From the NCBI GenBank assembly GCA_905397405.1, contig CAJPVJ010000010.1, positions 36,251 to 100,250 of the forward strand: a stretch of 64,000 nt of DNA, given 5' to 3'. The notes below the pieces were generated by a model. The model did no database searches. It worked only from the letters and a program-made list of their open reading frames with translations, and was not told the origin of the DNA. Shown piece after piece: positions 57,608-64,000 of the stretch. A program made the translations under genes and the position numbers. Source of the stretch: Oppiella nova. Taxonomy: Eukaryota > Arthropoda > Arachnida > Sarcoptiformes > Oppiidae. Position 1 is the stretch's first letter. The number at the start of each line of letters is the position of its first letter.

Positions 57608-58582
57608 TTATATCGGGTCAATATAACTTTCATCAATTTCAAAACCATGTTGTCTCGCTTCTTGCTCTGCTTTGTAGCGAAGTAGTTTAGCCTTTACTTT
57701 GTAAGCTTCAATTTCATTCACATCATCAAGACCTTCTGGACAATAACTTTTATAAGATAACAAATTATTTGCCTTATTTATTTCGAACGAAACCGAAAAT
57801 GCATCATCATAAAAAACACTCATATAGATCCCATCTAAATAAAGATTGAGATCAATTGCATGAAGTTCACCCTCTAGACAATTACAAAATTGTTCAAAAG
57901 ATAAAATGGATTGATTAGGTAAAATTGTATGCTGTTGCTCTTTTAATAAACGTTCTTCGCATGAAACTGCATATCTAGCATCATGAGGTAAATAATAATT
58001 TTTCCATCCCTGTTTAAGTAAGATTGCTAACTTTTGAGTAAATTGCTTATAAGCTTGTTCCAAAGTTGCATTTTCATCACTCCAGCGATCAGAAATATTG
58101 TATGAATAAATCTCTCGATCCGCCAAGTAAAAACAACAAAAAAAAGCCTGATCAAAATTTAATGTAACACTCTCTGTAGAAAGCTCTACAGGTACATATC
58201 GGACATCTTCGTCACCATCATGATCATAGACACACCCAAAATCTATAATCAATCGATTAAGCGACTTAGGAGCTTCTTGAATCAATACATCCATTTGTAT
58301 ATTTGAAAGATTGAGTTGATGCTTTAAATCAATCAAACCATCGTCTTTTAAACTCAGTTTTAAAAAGCCAATTTTTTCAGCATCAATCATGTCTTTACGC
58401 TTTTCATCTGATTGGACTTTGAAACTTTCAGTCCAATATGTTGATTGCGAATCATTCATTTCTTTTTGATGAGGATAAGACGTATCTTTTGAACTTTTAT
58501 TATTTTTTATTACGATGACAACAAGAGTGATAAAAATCAACAAAGCCAAAATTATCAACAAATTTAAAATCATAGTACTCAC
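57608..58582 (-). CDS. Membrane-anchored protein of unknown function
   Basis: I do not recognise this 324-residue protein. One N-terminal helix (residues 4-27, MILNLLIILALLIFITLVVIVI) is followed by a polar, acidic domain with an apparent two-part structure (about 75-200 and 220-324). Low GC compared with the core genes, and position beside an orphan SUKH gene and a DUF559 cassette, suggest accessory DNA. It is convergent with the SUKH gene. The start may be GTG 58582 or ATG 58573. Confidence 0.65.
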   Translation of the reverse strand: MSTMILNLLIILALLIFITLVVIVIKNNKSSKDTSYPHQKEMNDSQSTYWTESFKVQSDEKRKDMIDAEKIGFLKLSLKDDGLIDLKHQLNLSNIQMDVLIQEAPKSLNRLIIDFGCVYDHDGDEDVRYVPVELSTESVTLNFDQAFFCCFYLADREIYSYNISDRWSDENATLEQAYKQFTQKLAILLKQGWKNYYLPHDARYAVSCEERLLKEQQHTILPNQSILSFEQFCNCLEGELHAIDLNLYLDGIYMSVFYDDAFSVSFEINKANNLLSYKSYCPEGLDDVNEIEAYKVKAKLLRYKAEQEARQHGFEIDESYIDPI

Positions 58583-58677
58583 TTTTTATTAAAAAATTTA
58601 AATTATCGCAAAATTATAATTTAAATTATTAAAAATAAATATTTGTTTTTTAAAAATATTAATTACCCTCACCCCAC

Positions 58678-58698
58678 CCCTCTCCCATAGGGAGAGGG
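58678..58698. repeat. GGGAGAGGG-type hairpin, left flank of the DUF559 cassette
   Basis: CCCTCTCCC and GGGAGAGGG form a perfect 9-bp stem around ATA. A matching hairpin with ACG in the loop lies at 59148-59168, beyond the other end of the DUF559 gene. Confidence 0.8.
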
Positions 58699-58755
58699 AG
58701 TATCATTTGATTTCATGAAAATCTGAATTCAAAAATGGAGTTCCCTCTCCTTCCA

Positions 58756-58769
58756 GGGTTAGGGAGAGG
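58756..58769 (+). repeat. Inverted repeat at the 3' end of the DUF559 gene
   Basis: GGGTTAGGGAGAGG is the exact reverse complement of 59137-59150. It contains the last codons and stop of the DUF559 gene, read on the minus strand as ...ACC TCT CCC TAA. Confidence 0.85.
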
Positions 58770-59127
58770 TGTCTTTCAATTCAATACAGATATTCCACAA
58801 ATCCGCTAACACCACTTCAGTCTGATTCAATACATCATCATTCCAATAACGGATAACTTTAAGTCCCAAGGCCTCTAAAAACTGAGTTCTTTCATTATCA
58901 TAAGCTACGCCCACATCTGTATTATGTTGACCACCATCCAACTCAACCACTAAGTCCAATTCATGACAGTAAAAATCAACAATATAAGGCTCAATCACAT
59001 GTTGACGACGAAACTTTAAATTCATAAATCGTTGAGCTCGTAAAAGTTGCCACATAAGATGTTCGGCATCTGTGGCATCGTGTCGCATAGATTTAGCGTA
59101 TTCTAATAATTTGGGGTTTAGCTTCAT
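58759..59127 (-). CDS. DUF559 endonuclease-like protein (Vsr fold)
   Basis: A 122-residue protein of the DUF559 family, related to Vsr-type nucleases of the PD-(D/E)XK fold. Core: FRRQHVIEPYIVDFYCHELDLVVELDGGQH (about residues 38-67), where D50, E61 and D63 are likely metal ligands, then FLEALGLKVIRYWNDDVL. The N-terminal part has RHDATDAEHLMWQLLRAQR, typical of the family. The ORF is bounded by 14-bp inverted repeats, and the stop codon lies inside one of them. A second copy of its last 33 codons lies at 59631. The natural substrate is unknown. Confidence 0.87.
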   Translation of the reverse strand: MKLNPKLLEYAKSMRHDATDAEHLMWQLLRAQRFMNLKFRRQHVIEPYIVDFYCHELDLVVELDGGQHNTDVGVAYDNERTQFLEALGLKVIRYWNDDVLNQTEVVLADLWNICIELKDTSP

Positions 59128-59136
59128 TTTATTTTC

Positions 59137-59150
59137 CCTCTCCCTAACCC
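59137..59150 (+). repeat. Inverted repeat just upstream of the DUF559 start codon
   Basis: CCTCTCCCTAACCC is the exact reverse complement of 58756-58769, 10 bp before the ATG when read on the minus strand. Confidence 0.85.
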
Positions 59151-59168
59151 TCTCCCACGGGGAGAGGG
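59148..59168. repeat. GGGAGAGGG-type hairpin, right flank of the DUF559 cassette
   Basis: The same 9-bp stem as 58678-58698 with ACG in the loop; its left arm overlaps the end of the 14-bp inverted repeat. Confidence 0.8.
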
Positions 59169-59194
59169 GACTTCCGTTACTAATTTTATCTTTA

Positions 59195-59616
59195 TTTGAT
59201 ACACAATAAATTTCTCTCCTTCCAGAAGAAGGCTAAAGAGAAGTAACTAAAATGTTTGTATAAATTCCACCACCTCAATCTCCATCAAACGTGGAAGGAA
59301 CATTCTTTGAGAATTTAATAATTATTCGATACACAATGGAGTTCTCTCCTTTCAGAAAAAGGCTAAAGAGAGGTGGCTAAAAATATGTGCATAAAATTCC
59401 ACAACCTTAATTTTCCCCAAAATGTGGCAGAAACACTCTTTGAGAGTTTAATAATCATTCGATACACAATAGGTTTCTCTCTCCTTTCAACAGAGGATTA
59501 AAGAGAGGCAACTAAAATATTTGCATAAACTCCACCACCTCAATCTTCCCCAAAATGTGGAAGAAACACTCTTTGAGAATTTAATAGTTATTTAATACCC
59601 AATGAGGTTCCCTCTT
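59195..59616. repeat. Tandem array, about 3.3 copies of a 130-133 bp unit
   Basis: Units start at GATACACAAT (59198, 59328, 59461) and at a diverged AATACCCAAT (59594). Each continues with a TCTCTCCTTTCAG...AAAGAGAGG block, then TAAA...TTGCATAAA, TCCAC.ACCTCAAT..TCCCCAAAATGTGG and CTCTTTGAGAATTTAATA. The early block of each unit is a degenerate version of the CCCTCTCC...GGGAGAGG repeat around the DUF559 gene. No coding capacity. Confidence 0.85.
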
Positions 59617-59630
59617 CTTCCAGGAGAGGG

Positions 59631-59735
59631 TTAGGGAGAGGTGTCTTTCAATTCAATACAGATATTCCGCAAACCATCCAACACCGCCTCAGTCTGATTT
59701 AACACATCATCATTCCAATAACGAATAACTTTAGT
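59631..59735 (-). pseudogene. Truncated second copy of the DUF559 gene (C-terminal 33 codons)
   Basis: On the minus strand this reads VIRYWNDDVLNQTEAVLDGL then NICIELKDTSP and stop, the same C-terminus as the intact gene apart from a few substitutions near the middle. It is preceded on the plus strand by the same GAGGGTTAGGGAGAGGTG border, and is cut abruptly at about 59735. No start or catalytic residues remain. Confidence 0.85.
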
Positions 59736-59784
59736 GCAAAAAAAATTAAAAGAATTTTTCTAAGCAAATCCCACAAAAGAATTA

Positions 59785-59813
59785 AAAAAGTAGATCCTCT
59801 GATCTACTTTTTA
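59785..59813 (-). terminator. Terminator after the carbonic anhydrase gene
   Basis: AAAAAGTAGATC pairs with GATCTACTTTTT around CTCT; poly-T on either strand makes it usable by the minus-strand gene. Confidence 0.88.
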
Positions 59814-59820
59814 CCCTGAA

Positions 59821-60540
59821 TTACTCCAAAATCAACCGTGCGCCAATCGGTTGTATCGGACGATTATTTGGATGTCCCATTAACTCCATAAAAGACTCAA
59901 TTTGTTCATTCGACGCCTGCTGAATTTCCTTAAACACCACCCATCGGACTCCTTCTGAACACGGTGGCGTTGTTAAAGACCCATTAAAACGGTAATACTC
60001 TAAGTTATTGGGTAAATAGCTGTCTGCTTTATTTTTTGAATATAGCTGATTACTTTCACCCACATTTTTAGGCAAGGAATTCCAGATATGTTTTAGTTTT
60101 TCATTCTCCAATCCATATTGAAACATTAATGCGACAACTGCCAATTCACCTTTGTCTGAAGCGTGCACTAAATGTAATTCCATGGGATAGCTTTGACCAT
60201 TAATATTGTTTTCACTTGGACTATGTACATGAAATTGTTCCAGTAAAAAAGTCTGCCCATCTAAAACTAAACTTGCTCCTTGATTAAACTCAATCTGCAT
60301 CGTATGACCAATATTCTGTACAGACTTTGCTGTAGTGTGATAATTAAATTCCAATGGCGGTAAATTCGCAGTCACCGTATCTCGAATATCAATTGGAGAT
60401 TGATTTACACCTGCACACGATTGAAATTTTTGATTCGCACTCGCCCAATCTTTGGGGTTTTGATAATCCCAATCTGATCCTGCCCAAAGTATTGTTGTAG
60501 CGAATAGACTAATTATTGTTAAACCGTATTTAATAAACAT
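59821..60540 (-). CDS. Alpha-type carbonic anhydrase (exported)
   Basis: Periplasmic zinc enzyme that interconverts CO2 and bicarbonate. The 239-residue precursor has a signal peptide cut after WAG or nearby (ATTILWA), then the alpha-CA signatures CAGVNQSPIDIRDT, the zinc His pair in EQFHVHSPSENNI, the third His in MELHLVHASDKG, and the Thr loop GSLTTPPCSEGVRW. Two Cys (C42 and the one in PPCSEG) can form the usual disulfide. It lies just right of the repeat array. Confidence 0.93.
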   Translation of the reverse strand: MFIKYGLTIISLFATTILWAGSDWDYQNPKDWASANQKFQSCAGVNQSPIDIRDTVTANLPPLEFNYHTTAKSVQNIGHTMQIEFNQGASLVLDGQTFLLEQFHVHSPSENNINGQSYPMELHLVHASDKGELAVVALMFQYGLENEKLKHIWNSLPKNVGESNQLYSKNKADSYLPNNLEYYRFNGSLTTPPCSEGVRWVVFKEIQQASNEQIESFMELMGHPNNRPIQPIGARLILE

Positions 60541-60827
60541 AAGAGCCTCTTAATTATTCAAATATTTTCAGCACTGAATGCTCTATTTATAAATGCTCTA
60601 GTCATATGAAATACTGTTGTACTAAAGAGCATGATGTGAATTTGGTAAATTTTTTATTAAGATTTTCTACCAAATCTTGTTAGATTATAAGAAATATATT
60701 CATTCAAGTTCAAGTCCTTTATTTTTTCCTAAAACAGATGCATGCACTACTCTGTATTTTATAAAATAAGTAGTGCTGGACTAAGCTTTTCCATTGTTAT
60801 TTTTAACCAAACTCCAAATTTAAATCA

Positions 60828-61115
60828 CTATTCCTTCAATTGATCCAAAGCTGTCCCCTGCACAGGATTTCTTTTCCAATAATAAGGTTGGAAAAATCGA
60901 ATTACTAAACGCCATGGTGTCATCCAGACAATACGCACATTGCTGTTTTTATTCTTGCTGATGCGTTCCGCCAAATAACCACATGCTTGCTCAGGTGGAT
61001 TAATCACAAACATAAATAACCATTTCATTTCATACCAGTTTTTAACTTCACCTTGCTGCAAAGAAGAAATCAATAAATCCGTGGCCAACATTTCGGGACT
61101 TAATATTCCAATCAA
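60828..61115 (-). pseudogene. Duplicate 3' fragment of the SDR gene at 62000-62854
   Basis: A 95-codon frame that matches the last 95 residues of the SDR gene at 62000 (LATDLLISSLQQGEVKNWY versus VATDLLISSWQQGEVKNWH), both ending YYWKRNPVQGTALDQLKE. At the DNA level about 290 bp are alike with roughly 10% difference. It has no cofactor or catalytic motif, so it cannot be an enzyme. The two copies are in direct orientation 1172 bp apart, with the DUF4882-like gene between them. Confidence 0.88.
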
Positions 61116-61158
61116 AATATTGTTATTAAAATTAGTTCGTTATATTTTAAAGAATAAT

Positions 61159-61905
61159 TCAAATTGTATTGCCACAAATATCAGTTGTACCTGTTGGATA
61201 AGACTGTGTCATTTTTGTAGCATCTGTAATTAATTCAATTGAAACCTCTTTTCCAATATTGGGTGAGTTGGGTGATATTCCATTTAAACCAGCAGCAATC
61301 ATAAAAAATGAATTAATTACAGGTAAAGTGTAATTTGATAAGTAACCTTTATTCACGCCATTCACAATAAATCCTGCTTGTTTTGAAATTGGGTTTATAT
61401 AAATGCCTATGTATTGATAGTCATTACTGTTGTTTGAAATATTTAATTCGACTAAAGAAGTATTCGCATTAGGATCGCTTATAGTAAATTTATTTACAGC
61501 ACTATTTTCTGTTGATGCATTGGTATACCCAACATTACTTAAAAAGGTTGATTGACCACCATTTTTCCCGATATGGGCTACAGGAAAAAATAATAATTGT
61601 TCTGTACTTAATAACTGATTTTTAGGAACTTTAAATTTATATTCATAAGCATAAATAGAGCTTGATGGTACAGTGGTGCCGCTAGAATTGAGAGTAACAT
61701 TATTATTTGTCGCTAAAAAATATTTCAATGTAGAAGTTGAAAAAATATTAAAGCCAACTTTTTGACCTGATCTATTTGGAAAAATTAAAGAACCTGGTTC
61801 TTCAGAATTCAATGTAGCTTGAGTCACATCTAAATCATAAGTACAAGCACTCCATCCACTCATACTTAGAAATCCTGTCAGTGATCCTATTATTAACTTT
61901 TTCAT
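61159..61905 (-). CDS. Secreted DUF4882-like protein
   Basis: A 248-residue exported protein with a signal peptide (MKKLIIGSLTGFLSMSGWSA) followed by CTYDLDVTQ, a pattern I associate with Acinetobacter DUF4882 proteins. The mature part is rich in Asn, Ser and Thr and beta-strand-like, with repeats of hydrophobic/polar strands, suggesting an all-beta, lectin-like fold. The frame opens further upstream at 61965, but ATG 61905 gives the natural signal start. GC is lower than in core genes. It lies between the SDR gene and its duplicated fragment. Confidence 0.68.
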   Translation of the reverse strand: MKKLIIGSLTGFLSMSGWSACTYDLDVTQATLNSEEPGSLIFPNRSGQKVGFNIFSTSTLKYFLATNNNVTLNSSGTTVPSSSIYAYEYKFKVPKNQLLSTEQLLFFPVAHIGKNGGQSTFLSNVGYTNASTENSAVNKFTISDPNANTSLVELNISNNSNDYQYIGIYINPISKQAGFIVNGVNKGYLSNYTLPVINSFFMIAAGLNGISPNSPNIGKEVSIELITDATKMTQSYPTGTTDICGNTI

Positions 61906-61999
61906 TATTGTTTTCTCGCCATTATCAATCTCAAATATAATATAAAAAGATGAATTCGTGTACAAAAACGGATAGAGGCAACTAAAGAATCAAAAATTC

Positions 62000-62854
62000 C
62001 TATTCCTTAAGCTGATCCAAAGCTGTCCCCTGTACAGGATTTCTTTTCCAATAATAAGGTTGGAAAAATCGAATTAACAAACGCCATGGTGTCATCCAGA
62101 CAATACGAGCATTGCTCTTCTTATTTTTGCTGATGCGTTCCGCCAAATAACCACACACTTGCTCAGGTGGGTCAATCACAAACATAAATAACCATTTCAT
62201 TTTATGCCAGTTTTTAACTTCACCTTGTTGCCAAGAAGAAATCAATAAATCTGTTGCCACCATTCCGGGGCTGAGCGTTCCAATCAAAATATCACTATTC
62301 TTGGTTTCTTTATTTAAAGCATGATTCAGATAAGCAACTGCTCGTTTACTGGTTGCATAAGGGGTCATCCCTGCACTCCACTCGCCACGACTGCCCCAAC
62401 CTTCCATATTAAAAATTTGCCCAAAACCTTGCTGCATCATTCCTTTTAAAGCCACTTGCGAACCCAGCATCGTACCAAGCACATTGGTTTTGATTACACT
62501 TTCCAAATCTGCTCTGGAGATCTCGGTAAATGCCCTTGCTGCATTACAGGTACCGGCATTGTTAATCCAAACATTGACCTGACCAAACTTTAAAACTGCT
62601 TCTTCCCATAAATTTTGCAAATCTTCATATTGAGCCACATCACAAGCCACCCCATAAATTCGATTTGGTGCGTAGCGTTGCGTAAAGTCTGCAACAACTT
62701 GATTTAACTGCGCTGCATTTCGTGCCGAAATCATCACAGACCAACCTAACTTTAAAAAAGCTTCTGCCAAAGCAAAACCAATTCCACGTGTACCTCCTGT
62801 AATCACGACAGATAAAGCTTGATCAGAATTTGATGTGTTCAAAATATTCCCCAT
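62000..62854 (-). CDS. Short-chain dehydrogenase/reductase
   Basis: A 284-residue SDR with VVITGGTRGIGFALAEAFLKLGW (about residues 14-36), VWINNAGTCNAAR, the Ser in MEGWGSRGEWSAG and Tyr/Lys in YATSKRAVAYLN. The C-terminal 90 residues are unusual for SDRs and basic-hydrophobic (WRLLIRFFQPYYWKRNPV), possibly for membrane association. A diverged copy of its 3' third lies 1.2 kb downstream. The substrate is unknown. Confidence 0.87.
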   Translation of the reverse strand: MGNILNTSNSDQALSVVITGGTRGIGFALAEAFLKLGWSVMISARNAAQLNQVVADFTQRYAPNRIYGVACDVAQYEDLQNLWEEAVLKFGQVNVWINNAGTCNAARAFTEISRADLESVIKTNVLGTMLGSQVALKGMMQQGFGQIFNMEGWGSRGEWSAGMTPYATSKRAVAYLNHALNKETKNSDILIGTLSPGMVATDLLISSWQQGEVKNWHKMKWLFMFVIDPPEQVCGYLAERISKNKKSNARIVWMTPWRLLIRFFQPYYWKRNPVQGTALDQLKE

Positions 62855-62997
62855 TGTGGTGATGAATCAGTATGGACAGCAAACTGGCACGTGATAAAAC
62901 CCACGACTATATCTCCAATTTAGGACATTGGGCATCAAAAAATCAATTTTTAAGATAGAATCTCCCACATTCAAAATTATTGAATGATTCAAATTGT

Positions 62998-63606
62998 ATG
63001 AAAAACAAAATTTTATTATGCATCACCCTTATTTTTCTCCTTGGCTGTCATGACAAACCCAGTACATCAACTGAAAGTGAGCCAACCAAACAAGAAACGC
63101 CTCAACATGTTCAAACCAAAGCAGAACCTATTGTGATTCCTGCTCAGCCAGAGCCAGACCACCTCGTCAATAATCCAACACAGCTCCCTCAAGGTTATTT
63201 AGTCGATACGACATATCTTAAAAAGCCATTGCCCATCGATTTTGATGGAGATGGAAAACTAGATGCTTTCCAAGTCTTAAAGAATCCCAATAAAAAAGGC
63301 ATGAAATATCTGTTTGAATTCCGTATTTCGGACAGTGATAAAGTTTATTACTATCAAAATAATGAAGAAGATGATGATTTAGATATTTTTGCTAAGTTCG
63401 AAGTCGCACCTAAAACAAATATTTATGTTGATGAAGAATATCGCTTTGGAGAAAATGGCGATATTATTGCTAACGAACAGATTGATCCTAAACATTATTT
63501 AAAGTTTAACGGTGATGGTGTTTCAGTCAATGTCCTCGAAGAAACCTGTGCTGCATCTGCCTTTTTCTTAACAGATGACAAAATTAAACGGATTTATCTT
63601 TGTTAA
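62998..63606 (+). CDS. Lipoprotein A with an EF-hand-like loop
   Basis: A 202-residue lipoprotein: signal peptide ending in the lipobox LLGC (Cys about residue 17), then a Thr/Glu/Pro linker ending VIPAQPEPDHLVNNPTQ, then a C-terminal domain with DFDGDGKLDAF, a calcium-binding-type loop, and acidic strands. I do not recognise the domain. The linker DNA (63113-63184) is repeated perfectly, inverted, in the next gene. ATG 62998 is preferred over TTG 62980. No function known. Confidence 0.75.
   Translation: MKNKILLCITLIFLLGCHDKPSTSTESEPTKQETPQHVQTKAEPIVIPAQPEPDHLVNNPTQLPQGYLVDTTYLKKPLPIDFDGDGKLDAFQVLKNPNKKGMKYLFEFRISDSDKVYYYQNNEEDDDLDIFAKFEVAPKTNIYVDEEYRFGENGDIIANEQIDPKHYLKFNGDGVSVNVLEETCAASAFFLTDDKIKRIYLC
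63113..63184 (+). repeat. Left arm of a perfect inverted repeat of at least 72 bp
   Basis: Identical, base for base, to the reverse complement of 63929-64000. It encodes the end of lipoprotein A's linker (TKAEPIVIPAQPEPDHLVNN and PTQ). Identity stops two bases into the Leu codon that begins the unique C-terminal domain. Confidence 0.95.
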
Positions 63607-63608
63607 AT

Positions 63609-64000
63609 CTATTTTTCATCCGCAAAAATTGCATTTGCACCAATGACTTTAGAAATCTTCACTTGGTCTTGCTTTAATAAAGCATAGATTTTCGCTTTAA
63701 GTGTTTCACTGGTAAAAGTCCCGTTTAAATTCAGCAAAATGGGTTCATCACTCAATGAACCTTTGCCGTGATACTCTTGATTAATATCGTTGGTGGTTGC
63801 CTGATTGACCACCACAAAATGCCCCTCAATACCAGCCGCTTGACCACAAGCTAAACTCTGTGGCGACCAATCCCCTACTCTGATCTCAGGTTTTAAAGCA
63901 TAGCCTTTGCTAGCTAATATTTTCTTCTGCTGTGTTGGATTATTGACGAGGTGGTCTGGCTCTGGCTGAGCAGGAATCACAATAGGTTCTGCTTTGGTTT
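63609..64000 (-). CDS. Lipoprotein B, partial at the right edge
   Basis: The 3' part of a gene convergent with lipoprotein A. The visible 130 codons begin in the same linker (TKAEPIVIPAQPEPDHLVNN), then a different C-terminal domain: QKKILASKGYALKPEIRVGDWSPQS, a Cys (SLACGQAAG), and LNGTFTSETLKAKIYALLKQDQVKIS. A signal peptide and lipobox are expected beyond the edge but are not visible. The stop codons of A and B are 2 bp apart. Function unknown. Confidence 0.7.
   Translation of the reverse strand, partial: TKAEPIVIPAQPEPDHLVNNPTQQKKILASKGYALKPEIRVGDWSPQSLACGQAAGIEGHFVVVNQATTNDINQEYHGKGSLSDEPILLNLNGTFTSETLKAKIYALLKQDQVKISKVIGANAIFADEK
63929..64000 (-). repeat. Right arm of a perfect inverted repeat of at least 72 bp
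   Basis: Reverse complement of 63113-63184 without a mismatch. It runs into the window edge, so the full length is unknown. It lies inside lipoprotein B. Confidence 0.95.

Noticed and set aside
58759-59813. CRISPR array in the repeat region
   Set aside because: The repeats are 130-133 bp long, degenerate and without unique spacers of regular size, and no cas gene is present.

Overview
The window looks like a chromosomal segment of an Acinetobacter species. The evidence is an AT-rich gammaproteobacterial sequence, a complete adeI-adeJ-adeK efflux operon behind a PAP2 gene, an lolB-ispE-tRNA-Gln-prs-rplY-pth cluster, rpoD and dnaG at separate loci, and several small secreted proteins of Acinetobacter type. 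I cannot fix the species. Most of the window is core genome; the last 7 kb (about 57-64 kb) is accessory and rearranged.

Layout. 0-12 kb: rluD (cut by the left edge), bamD, dnaG, hemA, then the rightward run TPR protein-lolB-ispE-four identical tRNA-Gln genes-prs-rplY-pth, and panD. 12-21 kb: a GDYXXLXY/DUF2157 membrane pair, an FMN riboswitch before ribB, trhO followed by a 333-bp MITE-like element, a DedA protein, a LysE-type exporter and two small acidic proteins. 21-29 kb: rpoD with a long leader, a ybeD-like gene with lipB, an iron-dependent alcohol dehydrogenase, an APC permease and a flavodoxin-like protein. 29-39 kb: an SDR/HxlR divergent pair, two tandem secreted paralogues, trmL, cysG, serS, an RsiV-like lipoprotein, a carotenoid oxygenase, lolA and rplU-rpmA. 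39-57 kb: ispB, a membrane 'site-specific recombinase' family protein, PAP2-adeIJK with an operator-like palindrome, two YbjQ proteins, an exported deiminase, a gene broken by a stop codon in its signal peptide, an SDR, an unknown helical protein and valS.

57-64 kb, accessory: an orphan SUKH (SMI1/KNR4) protein; an unknown membrane-anchored protein; a DUF559 endonuclease gene enclosed exactly by 14-bp inverted repeats of a GGGAGAGG family; a 3.3-copy 130-bp tandem array that ends in a second, truncated DUF559 copy; an alpha carbonic anhydrase; a DUF4882-like secreted protein lying between a full SDR gene and a diverged duplicate of that gene's 3' end; and two convergent lipoprotein genes sharing a perfect inverted repeat of at least 72 bp.

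How the genes work together. BamD, LolA, LolB and the AdeIJK tripartite pump serve the outer membrane. HemA and CysG feed tetrapyrrole synthesis. IspE and IspB supply isoprenoids. Prs, PanD, LipB and RibB supply cofactors. ValS, SerS, TrmL, TrhO, Pth, RluD and the tRNA-Gln array serve translation. The most promising unexplained structures are the lipoprotein inverted repeat (a possible C-terminal domain switch), the DUF559 cassette with its repeats, and the MITE-like family, of which two size variants lie in this window.
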